Part shown: positions 42,590 to 51,680 of the stretch, in pieces
Numbering within the stretch: position 1 is the first letter of the stretch
Layout: each line of letters opens with the position of its first letter
Origin: Phytopseudomonas argentinensis
GTDB lineage: Bacteria; Pseudomonadota; Gammaproteobacteria; Pseudomonadales; Pseudomonadaceae
Assembly: GCF_900113905.1 (NCBI RefSeq)
Contig: NZ_FORC01000005.1
Location: 124,001-188,000, forward strand
Direction: 5' to 3'
DNA length: 64,000 nt
Notes under the pieces: generated by a model
Told to the model about the DNA's origin: nothing
The model's database searches: none
Seen by the model: only the letters and a program-made list of their open reading frames with translations
Made by a program: the position numbers and the translations under genes

Positions 42590-43482
42590 GTACAGCCTTC
42601 ACGGGCCGCGTGGCCCTGATCGCGCCGGCATCGGCGATCGCCGACGAGATCTTCGACGCCACTCTGGCGCAGCTCGACGTACAGGGCATCGACTACCACC
42701 TGGGCCGCCACGTGCGCGCCCGCCATCGCTACCTGGCGGGCACGCCGGCGCAGCGTCTGGACGACCTGCACGAGGCCTTCAGCCTGCCGGACATCGACGC
42801 CGTCTGGTGCCTGCGCGGCGGCTATGGCAGCGCACAACTGCTGCCGGGCGTCGACTGGGCGCTGCTGCAGCGCGCCAGCCCACGGCCGCTGATCGGCTAC
42901 TCGGATCTGTCAGTGCTGCTCGACGCCTTCGCCCGCCATGAGCTGCCCGGCATCCATGGCCCGGTCGCCACCGCGCTCGGCCTGCAGGCGTTGGCCGCGC
43001 CAGCCGGGCAGCGTGAGCGGCTGGCGTCGATGCGCTCGCTGTGGGATCTGCTGCAGGGCCGCAGCCATTCACTGCCGGTACGCCACCTCAGCGGCCCGCA
43101 GTCCGCCATAGAGGGGCAGCTGGTTGGCGGCAACCTCACGGCCCTGGCCAGCGGCTGCGGCACGGTCGCCGGCATGCAGTTGCCGGACCAGGCCATCCTG
43201 ATTCTCGAAGACGTCGGCGAGCCCTACTACCGCCTGGAGCGCAGCTTCTGGCAGCTGTTCGAAAGCTTCGCCGAGCGCCGCCCGGCCGCGGTATGCCTGG
43301 GCAGCTTTACCGACTGCCCGCGGCGCGGCGTACAGCACAGCATCGAGGAAATCATCGGCGAGTACCTGGCGCCGTTCGACATCCCGCTGTACGGCGAGCT
43401 GCCCAGCGGCCACGGCGACGCCAACTTCGCCTGGCCTTACGGCCGCAAGGCGCGCCTGCAGGGCGCTACACTGAGCTGGTGA
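42586..43482 (+). CDS. LD-carboxypeptidase (S66 family)
   Basis: A 298-residue serine peptidase of family S66, which removes the terminal D-Ala from muropeptide tetrapeptides in the cytoplasm; the family also includes MccF. The nucleophile Ser is in LIGYSDLSVLL, the Glu in ILEDVGEPYYRLERS and the His in LPSGHGDANFAWPYG. An RGGYGSAQLL segment precedes. The start overlaps the rimK stop. A hairpin follows the stop. Confidence 0.92.
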   Translation: MSTAFTGRVALIAPASAIADEIFDATLAQLDVQGIDYHLGRHVRARHRYLAGTPAQRLDDLHEAFSLPDIDAVWCLRGGYGSAQLLPGVDWALLQRASPRPLIGYSDLSVLLDAFARHELPGIHGPVATALGLQALAAPAGQRERLASMRSLWDLLQGRSHSLPVRHLSGPQSAIEGQLVGGNLTALASGCGTVAGMQLPDQAILILEDVGEPYYRLERSFWQLFESFAERRPAAVCLGSFTDCPRRGVQHSIEEIIGEYLAPFDIPLYGELPSGHGDANFAWPYGRKARLQGATLSW

Positions 43483-43490
43483 TGCCTCGG

Positions 43491-43518
43491 GAATGGGCCT
43501 GAGGTGGCCGGCCCATTC
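43491..43518 (+). terminator. Hairpin after the LD-carboxypeptidase gene
   Basis: GAATGGGCC and GGCCCATTC form a 9-bp perfect stem with a 10-nt loop, 8 bp after the stop. There is no T-run, so its role as terminator is inferred. Confidence 0.5.
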
Positions 43519-43618
43519 GCTTCAGAAAATCCGCCTTGAGCACCGGCCTGCGGAGCAGCAGGCCCTGGCCATCAGCAGGCTGGAGGTGCCTGCAGCGCGC
43601 AAACCGACTAGCAGGGCA

Positions 43619-44932
43619 TCAGGCCGCATCACGCGGCAACAATAGCCCCAGAGGCAGGCAGATACGTGCTTCCAGGCCGCCACCGGTGCGGTTGCGCAAC
43701 TCCACGCTGCCGCCATGCAGCGCGGCGATGCGCTTGACGATGGCCAGGCCCAACCCGGCCCCCTTGCCACCCCGGGCACTGTCACCGCGGATAAAGGGGT
43801 TGACGATACTGCTCAGCTCGCTCGGGTCGATGCCCGCGCCGCGGTCCATCACGCTGAGCACCACGTAGGGTGCGCTGTGGTCGTCGGCCACCGACAGTAC
43901 GATTTCCACCGGGCTGCCGCCATAACGCAGGGCGTTCTCGATCAGGTTGACGATCAGCCGCTTGATCGACACCCGGCGCAGCGGAAACGCCGGCACCGGC
44001 TCGAGGAACAGGCGCACCTGCTCCTGCTTCTGGTTGTAAGGCGCGACCACCTCGCGAATCAGCTCGGGCAGCACCAGCTCTTCGACGGGCTCGTCCCGAC
44101 CATCGCGGATAAAGGCCAGGAACTGGTCGAGGATGGCGTCCATGTCCTCGATGTCGCGCACCATGTCGTCGGTCAGCTCCGAGTCGTGGTCGAGAAACTC
44201 CAGCGACAGCCGCAAGCGTGTCAGCGGCGTGCGCAGGTCGTGGGACACCCCCGCCAGCATCAGCTCGCGCTCGCGCCCGGCCTGCTCGACGTCCTCGGCC
44301 ATCTGGTTGAACGCACGGTACACCTCGGCCATTTCGTTCGGTGTATCGCCTACCGGCAGCCGCACGCTACGCCCCTGGCCGAACTGCCGGGCGGCGATCA
44401 CCAAGCGCTTGAGCGGGGCGCTGAGCTGGCGCACGAAGATCCATGCCGCCGCCGTGGACAGCAGGCCAATGCCGAGGAACCAGCCCAGCACACTCCAGAT
44501 ACGCTGGCCACGCAGCGGGTGCGGGTACAGCGGTACGCGAACCCAATCCTCGCCCAGGGTCGGCGCATGCACCCAGAGTGCTGGCGGGCTCTTGGCCCGC
44601 ACCCGGGTCTCGGTGTCAGGGCCCAGCTCGGACTGCATCTGCCGCTGGAAGATTTCGCTGTACGGCCAGTGTTCCTCGCTGGCCGGTACTTCTGCGCGGG
44701 TCACCCGCTTGAGGCCGGCGGCCTCGGCGACATTGGCGCGATCCTCGGGGTCCGCCGCCCAGTAGGCGCGCAGGGTCAGTGCGGCGCCGTGGCTGTATTG
44801 GCGATCCACCAGCACGTCCTCGTTCATCATCAGGTAGACGAGGGTCAGCGCCTTGGAGAACAGCACGACGATCAGCACCAGCCAGAGGGTGCGCGAGAAG
44901 AAGCTTTGCGGGAACCAGAGTGGAGCTTTCAT
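43619..44932 (-). CDS. amgS: Sensor histidine kinase AmgS
   Basis: Inner-membrane EnvZ-type sensor of 437 residues. A first helix (FFSRTLWLVLIVVLFSKALT) and second (VLGWFLGIGLLSTAAAWIFV) enclose a periplasmic domain, about 40-155. A HAMP domain, the phospho-His motif MLAGVSHDLRTPLTRLRLSL and the ATPase boxes NLIENALRYGG, VMDRGAGIDP and GAGLGLAIVKR follow. In P. aeruginosa AmgRS responds to membrane stress and aminoglycosides. The start is the ATG at 44932 (MKAPLWFPQSF), which lacks a purine-rich ribosome binding site. It is separated from amgR by 93 bp holding a large hairpin. Confidence 0.93.
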   Translation of the reverse strand: MKAPLWFPQSFFSRTLWLVLIVVLFSKALTLVYLMMNEDVLVDRQYSHGAALTLRAYWAADPEDRANVAEAAGLKRVTRAEVPASEEHWPYSEIFQRQMQSELGPDTETRVRAKSPPALWVHAPTLGEDWVRVPLYPHPLRGQRIWSVLGWFLGIGLLSTAAAWIFVRQLSAPLKRLVIAARQFGQGRSVRLPVGDTPNEMAEVYRAFNQMAEDVEQAGRERELMLAGVSHDLRTPLTRLRLSLEFLDHDSELTDDMVRDIEDMDAILDQFLAFIRDGRDEPVEELVLPELIREVVAPYNQKQEQVRLFLEPVPAFPLRRVSIKRLIVNLIENALRYGGSPVEIVLSVADDHSAPYVVLSVMDRGAGIDPSELSSIVNPFIRGDSARGGKGAGLGLAIVKRIAALHGGSVELRNRTGGGLEARICLPLGLLLPRDAA

Positions 44933-44975
44933 AAGGACAGGAGCCGGGGCAGAACGCTGAAGGCGGGAGGCTGAA

Positions 44976-45012
44976 CGCAAGAGGGCTGGCGTCGATCGCC
45001 AGCCCTCTTGCG
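44976..45012 (-). promoter_or_regulatory. 16-bp perfect hairpin between amgR and amgS
   Basis: CGCAAGAGGGCTGGCG (44976-44991) and its exact complement CGCCAGCCCTCTTGCG (44997-45012) flank the 5-nt loop TCGAT. It lies 13 bp after the amgR stop in the mRNA leading to amgS. No T-run follows on the minus strand, so it is not a standard terminator; it may attenuate amgS or protect amgR mRNA. Function is inference. Confidence 0.7.
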
Positions 45013-45025
45013 CTGGGTATCCGCT

Positions 45026-45769
45026 TTAATCTTTTTTGTTGCCGTCCGGCACGAATACATAGCCCACGCCCCAGACGGTCTGAATGTAGCGCGGCTTGGA
45101 CGGATCCGGCTCGATCAGGCGGCGCAGGCGGGAAATCTGCACGTCGATTGAGCGCTCCAGGGCATCCCACTCACGGCCGCGGGCCAGGTTCATCAGCTTG
45201 TCGCGGGTCAGCGGCTCGCGGGCATGCTGCACCAGCGCCTTGAGCACGGCGAACTCACCGGTGGTGAGCATGTGCACCTCGTCGCCCTTTTTCAATTCGC
45301 GGGTAGCCAGGGAAAGCTCGTAATCACCGAAGGTGACGCTCTCATCCTCGCTGCCCGGCGCACCCGGTACCACCGGCGCCTGGCGGCGCAGCACGGCCTT
45401 GATGCGGGCCAGCAGTTCGCGGGGGTTGAAGGGTTTGGCCAGGTAATCGTCGGCGCCGATTTCCAGACCCTGGATACGGCTGCCTTCGTCGCCCTTGGCG
45501 GTGAGCATGATGATCGGCACCTGATTGTTGGCGGCGCGCAGGCGACGGCAGGCGCTCATGCCGTCTTCGCCGGGCAGCATCAGGTCGAGCACCACCAGGT
45601 TGAACAGCTCGCGCGACAGCAGGCGGTCCATCTGCTCGACGTTTTCCACTGCGCGCACACGATAGCCCTGCTCGTCGAAGAAACGCTCGAGCAAGCGACG
45701 CAGACGGGCGTCGTCATCGACAATCAGGATCTTCTCGCCTTCGACCGGTTGTACTGCAGTGCTGCTCAT
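45026..45769 (-). CDS. amgR: OmpR-type response regulator AmgR
   Basis: A 247-residue regulator with a receiver domain (acidic DD in ILIVDDDARLRRLL, phospho-Asp in LVVLDLMLPGEDGMSA, Lys in YLAKPFNPRELLARI) and an OmpR-type winged helix ending RYIQTVWGVGYVFVPDG. It is the first gene of amgRS, divergent from tex. The P. aeruginosa counterpart (PA5200) controls htpX and other membrane-stress genes. Confidence 0.95.
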   Translation of the reverse strand: MSSTAVQPVEGEKILIVDDDARLRRLLERFFDEQGYRVRAVENVEQMDRLLSRELFNLVVLDLMLPGEDGMSACRRLRAANNQVPIIMLTAKGDEGSRIQGLEIGADDYLAKPFNPRELLARIKAVLRRQAPVVPGAPGSEDESVTFGDYELSLATRELKKGDEVHMLTTGEFAVLKALVQHAREPLTRDKLMNLARGREWDALERSIDVQISRLRRLIEPDPSKPRYIQTVWGVGYVFVPDGNKKD

Positions 45770-46032
45770 AGAGGCTCCTTGACCGAGAGTCCGTGACGCG
45801 ATGCGCCCGGCTGAACGGCGGCATTATGGCTCAGAGGCCGTGTAGACCACGTATTGTCCATTGTTAGCAGATTTTTCGCAGACATTGGCGCACTTCATGC
45901 CGATTCATGGTCTGACAGCCGCCGACCGCGAGTGCCTGAGGCATTGCGGGCGTGGCTATAATGCGCCGCTTTATCATCCGGCCATCCTGAGCGAGGCCGG
46001 TTCTAGTCGTTTCAAGGTGGATTCTTCTTTCT

Positions 46033-48360
46033 ATGCTCAGCATCAACAACCGTATCGCCGAAGAACTGGGCGTACGCCCGCAACAGGTCGCCGCCGCCGT
46101 GCAACTGCTGGATGAAGGCTCCACCGTGCCGTTCATCGCCCGTTATCGCAAGGAAGTCACCGGCAGCCTCGACGATACCCAGCTGCGCAACCTGGAGGAG
46201 CGCTTGCGCTACCTGCGCGAACTCGATGACCGCCGCGCCAGCATCCTGGCCAGCATCGAGGAACAGGGCAAGCTGACTCCGGAGCTGGCCCGCGAAATCA
46301 ACCTCGCCGACACCAAGACGCGCCTCGAAGACCTCTACTTGCCTTACAAGCAGAAGCGCCGCACCAAGGGCCAGATTGCCCTGGAAGCCGGCCTCGGCGA
46401 ACTGGCCGACGCGCTGTTCAATGATCCGAGCCTGACCCCGGAGAGCGAAGCGGCAAGCTTTATCGATGCCGAGAAGGGCTTCGCCGACACCAAGGCAGTG
46501 CTCGAAGGCGCCAAGTACATCCTCATGGAGCGCTTCGCCGAGGACGCCAGCCTACTCAGCAGCCTGCGCGGCTACCTCAAGGACAACGCCACCCTGAGCG
46601 CCCGGGTCATCGCCGGCAAGGAAAACGAAGGCGCCAAGTTCCGCGACTACTTCGAGCATGACGAGAAGCTCAAGGGCGCGCCGTCGCACCGCGCCCTGGC
46701 GATCTTCCGGGGTCGCAACGAGGGCATCCTCACGGCCAGCCTCAAGGTCGGTGAGGAGCTGCCCGGCACCCTGCATCCCTGCGAGGGCATGATCGCCGAA
46801 CGTTTCGGCATCGCCAACCAGGGCCGCGCCGCGGACAAATGGCTGGGCGAAGTGGTGCGCTGGACCTGGAAGGTCAAGCTCTACACCCACCTGGAAACCG
46901 ACCTGCTCGGCGAACTGCGCGAAGCCGCCGAAGACGAAGCGATCAGCGTGTTCGCCCGCAACCTGCACGACCTGCTGCTCGCCGCGCCTGCCGGCCCGCG
47001 CGCGACCCTGGGCCTCGACCCAGGCCTGCGCACCGGCTGCAAGGTGGCGGTGGTCGACGCCACCGGCAAGCTGCTGGACACCGCTACCGTGTACCCGCAC
47101 GCGCCACGCAACGACTGGGACGGTACCCTCAACGTACTGGCCAAGCTGTGCGCCAAGCACGGCGTCGACCTGATCGCCATCGGCAACGGCACCGCCAGCC
47201 GCGAGACCGACAAGCTGGCCATCGAGCTGATCAAGAAGTACCCGGGCCTGAAAATGACCAAGATCATGGTCAGCGAAGCCGGCGCCTCGGTGTATTCGGC
47301 CTCGGAGCTGGCCGCCAAGGAATTCCCGGATCTGGACGTATCGCTGCGCGGCGCCGTATCCATCGCTCGCCGCCTGCAGGATCCACTGGCCGAGCTGGTG
47401 AAGATCGACCCGAAATCCATTGGCGTCGGCCAGTACCAGCATGACGTGTCCCAGCTCAAGCTGGCGCGCAGCCTGGACGCCGTGGTGGAAGACTGCGTGA
47501 ACGCCGTGGGCGTGGACGTCAACACCGCCTCCAGCGCCCTGCTGGCGCGTATTTCCGGCCTCAACGCCACCCTGGCACAGAACATCGTCGCTCACCGTGA
47601 TGCCCACGGCGCGTTCAAGACCCGTGACGCCCTGAAGAAAGTCCCGCGCCTGGGCGACAAGACCTTCGAACAGGCTGCCGGCTTCCTGCGCGTGATGAAT
47701 GGCGACAACCCGCTGGACGCCTCCGCGGTTCACCCGGAAACCTACCCGCTGGTGCAGCGCATCGCCGCCGACACCGGCCGCGATATCCGCTCGCTGATCG
47801 GCGATGCGGGCTTCCTCAAGCGCCTGGATCCGAAGAAATTCACCGACGAGACCTTCGGCCAGGTGACCGTCAGCGACATCCTCAGCGAGCTGGAAAAACC
47901 CGGCCGCGACCCACGCCCCGAGTTCAAGACCGCCGAGTTCCAGGAAGGCGTGGAAACCCTGAAAGACCTCGAACTGGGGATGATCCTCGAAGGCGTGGTC
48001 ACCAACGTGACCAACTTCGGCGCCTTCGTCGACATCGGCGTACACCAGGACGGCCTGGTGCATATCTCGGCGCTGTCGGAGAAATTCATCAAGGACCCGC
48101 ACGAAGCGGTCAAGGCCGGCGACGTGGTCAAGGTCAAGGTCATGGAAGTGGACATCCCGCGCAACCGCATCGCCCTGTCGATGCGCATGAGCGACACGCC
48201 CGGCGAGAAAGTCGACGGCCCACGTGGCGGCGCCCGTCAGGGCGGTGGCAAGGGCGGCCAGGCACCACGCAGCGAGCGCCATTCCGGCCAGGACAAACCG
48301 GCTCCGGCCAATGCCGCCATGGCTGCGCTGTTCGCCAACGCCAAGCAGTTGAGGAAGTAA
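46033..48360 (+). CDS. tex: Transcription accessory protein Tex
   Basis: A 775-residue nucleic-acid-binding protein. The N-terminal helical domain starts MLSINNRIAEELGVRPQQ and includes TVPFIARYRKEVTGSLDD. A YqgF/RuvX-like domain (LGLDPGLRTGCKVAVVDATG, about 325-450), helix-hairpin-helix repeats (about 500-560) and an S1 RNA-binding domain (GMILEGVVTNVTNFGAFVDI, about 650-720) follow, then a basic Gly-rich tail. Tex affects transcription and toxin expression in several bacteria. The thioesterase gene follows after 3 bp. Confidence 0.95.
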   Translation: MLSINNRIAEELGVRPQQVAAAVQLLDEGSTVPFIARYRKEVTGSLDDTQLRNLEERLRYLRELDDRRASILASIEEQGKLTPELAREINLADTKTRLEDLYLPYKQKRRTKGQIALEAGLGELADALFNDPSLTPESEAASFIDAEKGFADTKAVLEGAKYILMERFAEDASLLSSLRGYLKDNATLSARVIAGKENEGAKFRDYFEHDEKLKGAPSHRALAIFRGRNEGILTASLKVGEELPGTLHPCEGMIAERFGIANQGRAADKWLGEVVRWTWKVKLYTHLETDLLGELREAAEDEAISVFARNLHDLLLAAPAGPRATLGLDPGLRTGCKVAVVDATGKLLDTATVYPHAPRNDWDGTLNVLAKLCAKHGVDLIAIGNGTASRETDKLAIELIKKYPGLKMTKIMVSEAGASVYSASELAAKEFPDLDVSLRGAVSIARRLQDPLAELVKIDPKSIGVGQYQHDVSQLKLARSLDAVVEDCVNAVGVDVNTASSALLARISGLNATLAQNIVAHRDAHGAFKTRDALKKVPRLGDKTFEQAAGFLRVMNGDNPLDASAVHPETYPLVQRIAADTGRDIRSLIGDAGFLKRLDPKKFTDETFGQVTVSDILSELEKPGRDPRPEFKTAEFQEGVETLKDLELGMILEGVVTNVTNFGAFVDIGVHQDGLVHISALSEKFIKDPHEAVKAGDVVKVKVMEVDIPRNRIALSMRMSDTPGEKVDGPRGGARQGGGKGGQAPRSERHSGQDKPAPANAAMAALFANAKQLRK

Positions 48361-48363
48361 GCG

Positions 48364-48753
48364 ATGAGCCAATCCGCGGATGAAATCGGCAAGAGCAGCG
48401 CCTTCGGGCGTCTGCTCGGCCTCAGGATCGTCAAGGCCGAGGCCGGCGAGGCGATCATCGCCCTGAGCATGCACGACGGCCTGCGTAACCTGCACGGCAA
48501 GCTGCACGGCGGCGCGTTGTTCTCGCTGATCGACACCGCCATGGGCCAGGCCAGCCACAGCCTAACTGACGGCGAGCCGAGCAGCGTGACCCTGGAGTGC
48601 AAGGTCAACTACATCCGCGGCGTCACCGAAGGCGACCTGAGCTGCCGCGCCTGGGTCATCCACGCCGGCCGCCGCACCCAGGTGATCGAAGCCGAAGTGC
48701 ACCAGCACGACAAGCTGGTCGCCAAGGCCCAGGCCACCTTCGCCTGCCTCTGA
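48364..48753 (+). CDS. PaaI-family hotdog-fold thioesterase
   Basis: A 129-residue single-domain hotdog protein. It shows NLHGKLHGGALFSLIDTAMG, the usual PaaI/YbgC-like active-site region with HGG and an Asp, and VTLECKVNYIRGVTEGDL. It probably hydrolyses an acyl-CoA or aryl-CoA. It starts 3 bp after tex and is likely co-transcribed; a partner pathway is not evident. Confidence 0.87.
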   Translation: MSQSADEIGKSSAFGRLLGLRIVKAEAGEAIIALSMHDGLRNLHGKLHGGALFSLIDTAMGQASHSLTDGEPSSVTLECKVNYIRGVTEGDLSCRAWVIHAGRRTQVIEAEVHQHDKLVAKAQATFACL

Positions 48754-48910
48754 GGCCCACGTCACGCGCAGCAGAGCCCTGAAAGCTGCCTGCGCGTGTC
48801 GCTAAAACGTACATCCCTTTCGCCAGACGACCAACGTCAGCAATTCGCCCCTTGTAGAGTCCAGCGTCCACCCCCATATTGGGGCGACCGCTGCGTGAAG
48901 GAATGCAATC

Positions 48911-50491
48911 TTGAGCGACCTGTTCTCCCGCCGTCTGGCCCTGCTCGGCGAGCATGCCAACCTGTCCCTGCTCTCCCAGTGCCTGCACGGCATCGAGCGC
49001 GAATGCCTGCGTGTCGATGAAAGCGGCCAGCTGGCTCTGAGCGGGCATCCCGCCGCGCTGGGCTCGGCGCTGACCAACGGGCAGATCACCACGGACTATT
49101 CCGAATCCCTGCTCGAGTTCATCACCACCACCGCGGTCGATCCGGGCGACACCCTGGCCGAGCTCGATCGCATCCACCGCTTCGTGTACAGCAAGCTCGA
49201 CGGCGAGTACCTGTGGAGCCCGTCGATGCCCGGCCCGCTGCCGGATGAACAGACCATTCCGATCGCCCGCTATGGCAGCTCGCATATCGGCCAGCTCAAG
49301 TACGTGTACCGCAAGGGCCTGGCCCTGCGCTACGGCAAGACCATGCAGTGCATCGCCGGCATTCATTACAACTTCTCCCTGCCCGAGCAGCTGTGGGCGG
49401 TGCTGCAGCAGGCCGAAGGCGACGGGCGCAGTGCCCGCGACTATCAGTCATCGCGCTACATCGCGCTGATCCGCAACTTCCGCCGCTACAGCTGGCTGCT
49501 GATGTACCTGTTCGGCGCCTCGCCGGCGCTGGACAAGAACTTCATGCGTGGCCGCCCGCACCAGCTCCAGGAGTTGGACGCCGACACCCTGTACCTGTCC
49601 TACGCCACCAGCCTGCGCATGAGCGACCTGGGTTACCAGAGCGAAGCCCAGGCCGGGCTGACACCTTGCTACAACGACCTGGCCAGCTACACCGACAGCC
49701 TGCGCCAGGCGGTCGGCACGCCCTACCCGCCCTACGTGAATATCGGCACCAAGAAGGACGGCGAGTGGCTGCAGCTCAATACCAACGTGCTGCAGATCGA
49801 AAACGAGTACTACTCCAACATCCGCCCCAAACGCGTGACCTACAGCGGCGAGCGGCCGATCCAGGCGCTGATGGCCCGAGGCGTGCAGTACGTCGAGGCG
49901 CGCTGCCTGGACATCAACCCGTTCCTGCCGATGGGCATCGACCTCGCCGAATCGCGCTTCCTCGACGCCTTCCTGCTCTACTGCGCCCTGCAGGACAGCC
50001 CGCAGCTGAGCAATGGTGAATGCGGCAGCTGCTCGGACAACTTCCTCAAGGTGGTCAAGGAAGGTCGTCGCCCGGGCCTGCACCTGTCTCGCCAGGGCGT
50101 ACCGGTGGTGCTGCAGACCTGGGCCCACGAACTGCTCGACGGCATCGAAGCCATCGCCAAACTGCTCGATGCCGGCCAGGGCCATGACGAGCACGCCAGC
50201 GCCCTGCGGGCCCAGCGTGCGAAAATCGACGATGCCAGCCTGACGCCCTCGGCCCAGGTGCTGGCCGAACTGCAGAAAGGCGAAACCTTCGCGGCATTTT
50301 CCCTGCGCCAGAGCAAGCGCCACGCCGAGCACTTCCGCAGCCAGCCGCTGAGCGCCGAGCAGCAGTCCGAGTTCGAGCAAAACGCCCAGCAATCGCTGCA
50401 GGACCAGGCCGAACTAGAAGCTCATGAAGAAGGCGACTTCGACAGCTTTGCCGCCGCCTATCAGGCCAGCATCCTTGCCCTGGCCGTGTGA
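48911..50491 (+). CDS. gshA: Glutamate-cysteine ligase
   Basis: First enzyme of glutathione synthesis, 526 residues, of the gamma-proteobacterial type. It contains GIERECLRVDESGQLALSGH, TTDYSESLLEFITT and ARCLDINPFLPMGID. The start is a TTG at 48911 behind AAGGAATG (MSDLFSRRLALLGEH). The C-terminal region is acidic (QAELEAHEEGDFDS). It has the same neighbours as PA5203. Confidence 0.96.
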   Translation: MSDLFSRRLALLGEHANLSLLSQCLHGIERECLRVDESGQLALSGHPAALGSALTNGQITTDYSESLLEFITTTAVDPGDTLAELDRIHRFVYSKLDGEYLWSPSMPGPLPDEQTIPIARYGSSHIGQLKYVYRKGLALRYGKTMQCIAGIHYNFSLPEQLWAVLQQAEGDGRSARDYQSSRYIALIRNFRRYSWLLMYLFGASPALDKNFMRGRPHQLQELDADTLYLSYATSLRMSDLGYQSEAQAGLTPCYNDLASYTDSLRQAVGTPYPPYVNIGTKKDGEWLQLNTNVLQIENEYYSNIRPKRVTYSGERPIQALMARGVQYVEARCLDINPFLPMGIDLAESRFLDAFLLYCALQDSPQLSNGECGSCSDNFLKVVKEGRRPGLHLSRQGVPVVLQTWAHELLDGIEAIAKLLDAGQGHDEHASALRAQRAKIDDASLTPSAQVLAELQKGETFAAFSLRQSKRHAEHFRSQPLSAEQQSEFEQNAQQSLQDQAELEAHEEGDFDSFAAAYQASILALAV

Positions 50492-50620
50492 AAGCTTGCT
50501 CGGCCTGCGACGACTGCGTCACAAAAAAACTCAATGGTCATAAATCCGGGACAGGTGGCCCGGTTCAGCCGAGCGGATTTGGCTAGCATGGTTTGCAAGC
50601 ACTCTTTGCGAACCTCTCTC

Positions 50621-50857
50621 ATGAGCCACCGTGACAACACGCAGCACTGGAGCCTGGAAAGCCTGACCAAGGCCTACCAGCAGGGCTATATGGCAGGCCT
50701 GGCCGGCCACCCTTCCGACATCCTGCCCTTCGCCGACAGCATGCCTGCTGCCGCCTGGGAAGCCGGCTGGGTCGACGGCGAAGGCCAGCGCCGGCTCAGC
50801 GCGGAAAAGCTCAACCGCTCGCCGGGCGCCACACCTGGCGTCAAGAAACGCGCCTGA
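50621..50857 (+). CDS. Ribosome modulation factor-like small protein
   Basis: A 78-residue basic protein whose middle (LTKAYQQGYMAGLAGHPSDI, then LPFADSMPAAAWEAGWVDGE) follows the Rmf pattern A-Y-x-x-G-Y-x-x-G-L-x-G ... W-x-x-G-W-x-D-G. True Rmf inactivates ribosomes as 100S dimers in stationary phase. This is a divergent, longer relative, so the function is inferred from pattern only. I chose the ATG at 50621 (MSHRDNTQHWSLES); the open frame upstream has no resemblance. It has no obvious ribosome binding site. Confidence 0.65.
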   Translation: MSHRDNTQHWSLESLTKAYQQGYMAGLAGHPSDILPFADSMPAAAWEAGWVDGEGQRRLSAEKLNRSPGATPGVKKRA

Positions 50858-50979
50858 GCCAACGCGCCCGGCCCGACGCCCTCCTGTCGTTGGCCGCTGT
50901 AGCAAGCGTTCCACGCTCTGGTCAGTTGCCGCCCCAGCGTGCAAAAATGCTTAACTCGCTTAACTGAAGAAGCCCAGCC

Positions 50980-51459
50980 ATGAGCAATGCCTCCAGCCAG
51001 ATGGACACCTCGCCCCAGGCCAACCCCGCAGGCGACGCGCTGCCTGACAGCTGGCTGGACACCCTGGTGGGCTATGCGCTGCGCCGCGCCCAGCTGAAGG
51101 TGTTCCAGCATCTGGTCGGCAACCTGACCGAGCACGACCTGCGCCCAGCGCAGTTCACCGCCATGGTGATCATCGACAACGAGCCTGGGCTGATGCAGGC
51201 CGACCTGGCGCGCCAGTTGGCCATCGAGCCACCGCAACTGGTACCGCTGCTCAACAAGCTGGAGAGCCGAGGCCTCGCCCAGCGCGTTCGCGGTGTGCAG
51301 GACAAACGCGCCTACGGCGTGTTTCTGACCAAGGCGGGCACTGCCCTGCTGGGCCAGCTCAAGGCCATCGCCGTGGCCAGCGACGAAGCGGCCACCGCCG
51401 CCCTCGACGAAGATGAACGCGCGCAGTTGCTGCGGTTGCTGCATAAGGTCAATCGGTAA
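50980..51459 (+). CDS. MarR-family regulator, probable hydroxycinnamate (ferulate) regulator
   Basis: A 159-residue MarR protein with a winged helix (LTEHDLRPAQFTAMVIIDNE, then LMQADLARQLAIEPPQLVPL) and a beta-wing (RGLAQRVRGVQDKRAYGVFL). MarR regulators such as FerR/HcaR that respond to hydroxycinnamoyl-CoA adjoin ferulate operons. This gene points toward that operon, on the opposite strand, with a REPIN between them. The operator at 59198-59220 upstream of ech fits a MarR protein. The link is inference; it lies at the far end of the operon. Confidence 0.8.
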   Translation: MSNASSQMDTSPQANPAGDALPDSWLDTLVGYALRRAQLKVFQHLVGNLTEHDLRPAQFTAMVIIDNEPGLMQADLARQLAIEPPQLVPLLNKLESRGLAQRVRGVQDKRAYGVFLTKAGTALLGQLKAIAVASDEAATAALDEDERAQLLRLLHKVNR

Positions 51460-51535
51460 GATGCCTTGTGAGAGGCGGCGGGAGTGGCCTGGTAGGCCGC
51501 CAAAAGGCAGAAGCAGACATCGGAAGCGGCTGCTT

Positions 51536-51606
51536 TTGTGGAGGGGCTTTAGCCCCGATGTGCCTGCCTAGGCGCAAAGAACTCGAGGCTAAAGCCTCTC
51601 CCACAA
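51536..51606. repeat. REPIN: two inverted REP sequences
   Basis: Two copies of a Pseudomonas REP palindrome face each other. The first, 51536-51560, reads TTGTGGAGGGGCTTTAGCCC and on to GATG. The second, 51582-51606, is its approximate inverse (CTCGAGGCTAAAGCCTCTCC and on). They sit between the converging MarR and acyl-CoA dehydrogenase genes. Confidence 0.88.
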
Positions 51607-51680
51607 CTTTGCACATCGGCCGCTTCCGCCACATTTCTGCCAGTTCTCTGCACGCCAAACATTGACGGGCAGAGCGCCTG

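Noticed and set aside
44976..45012. Terminator between amgR and amgS
   Set aside because: No T-run follows on the coding strand, and the two genes form a conserved operon, so it was kept as a regulatory hairpin.
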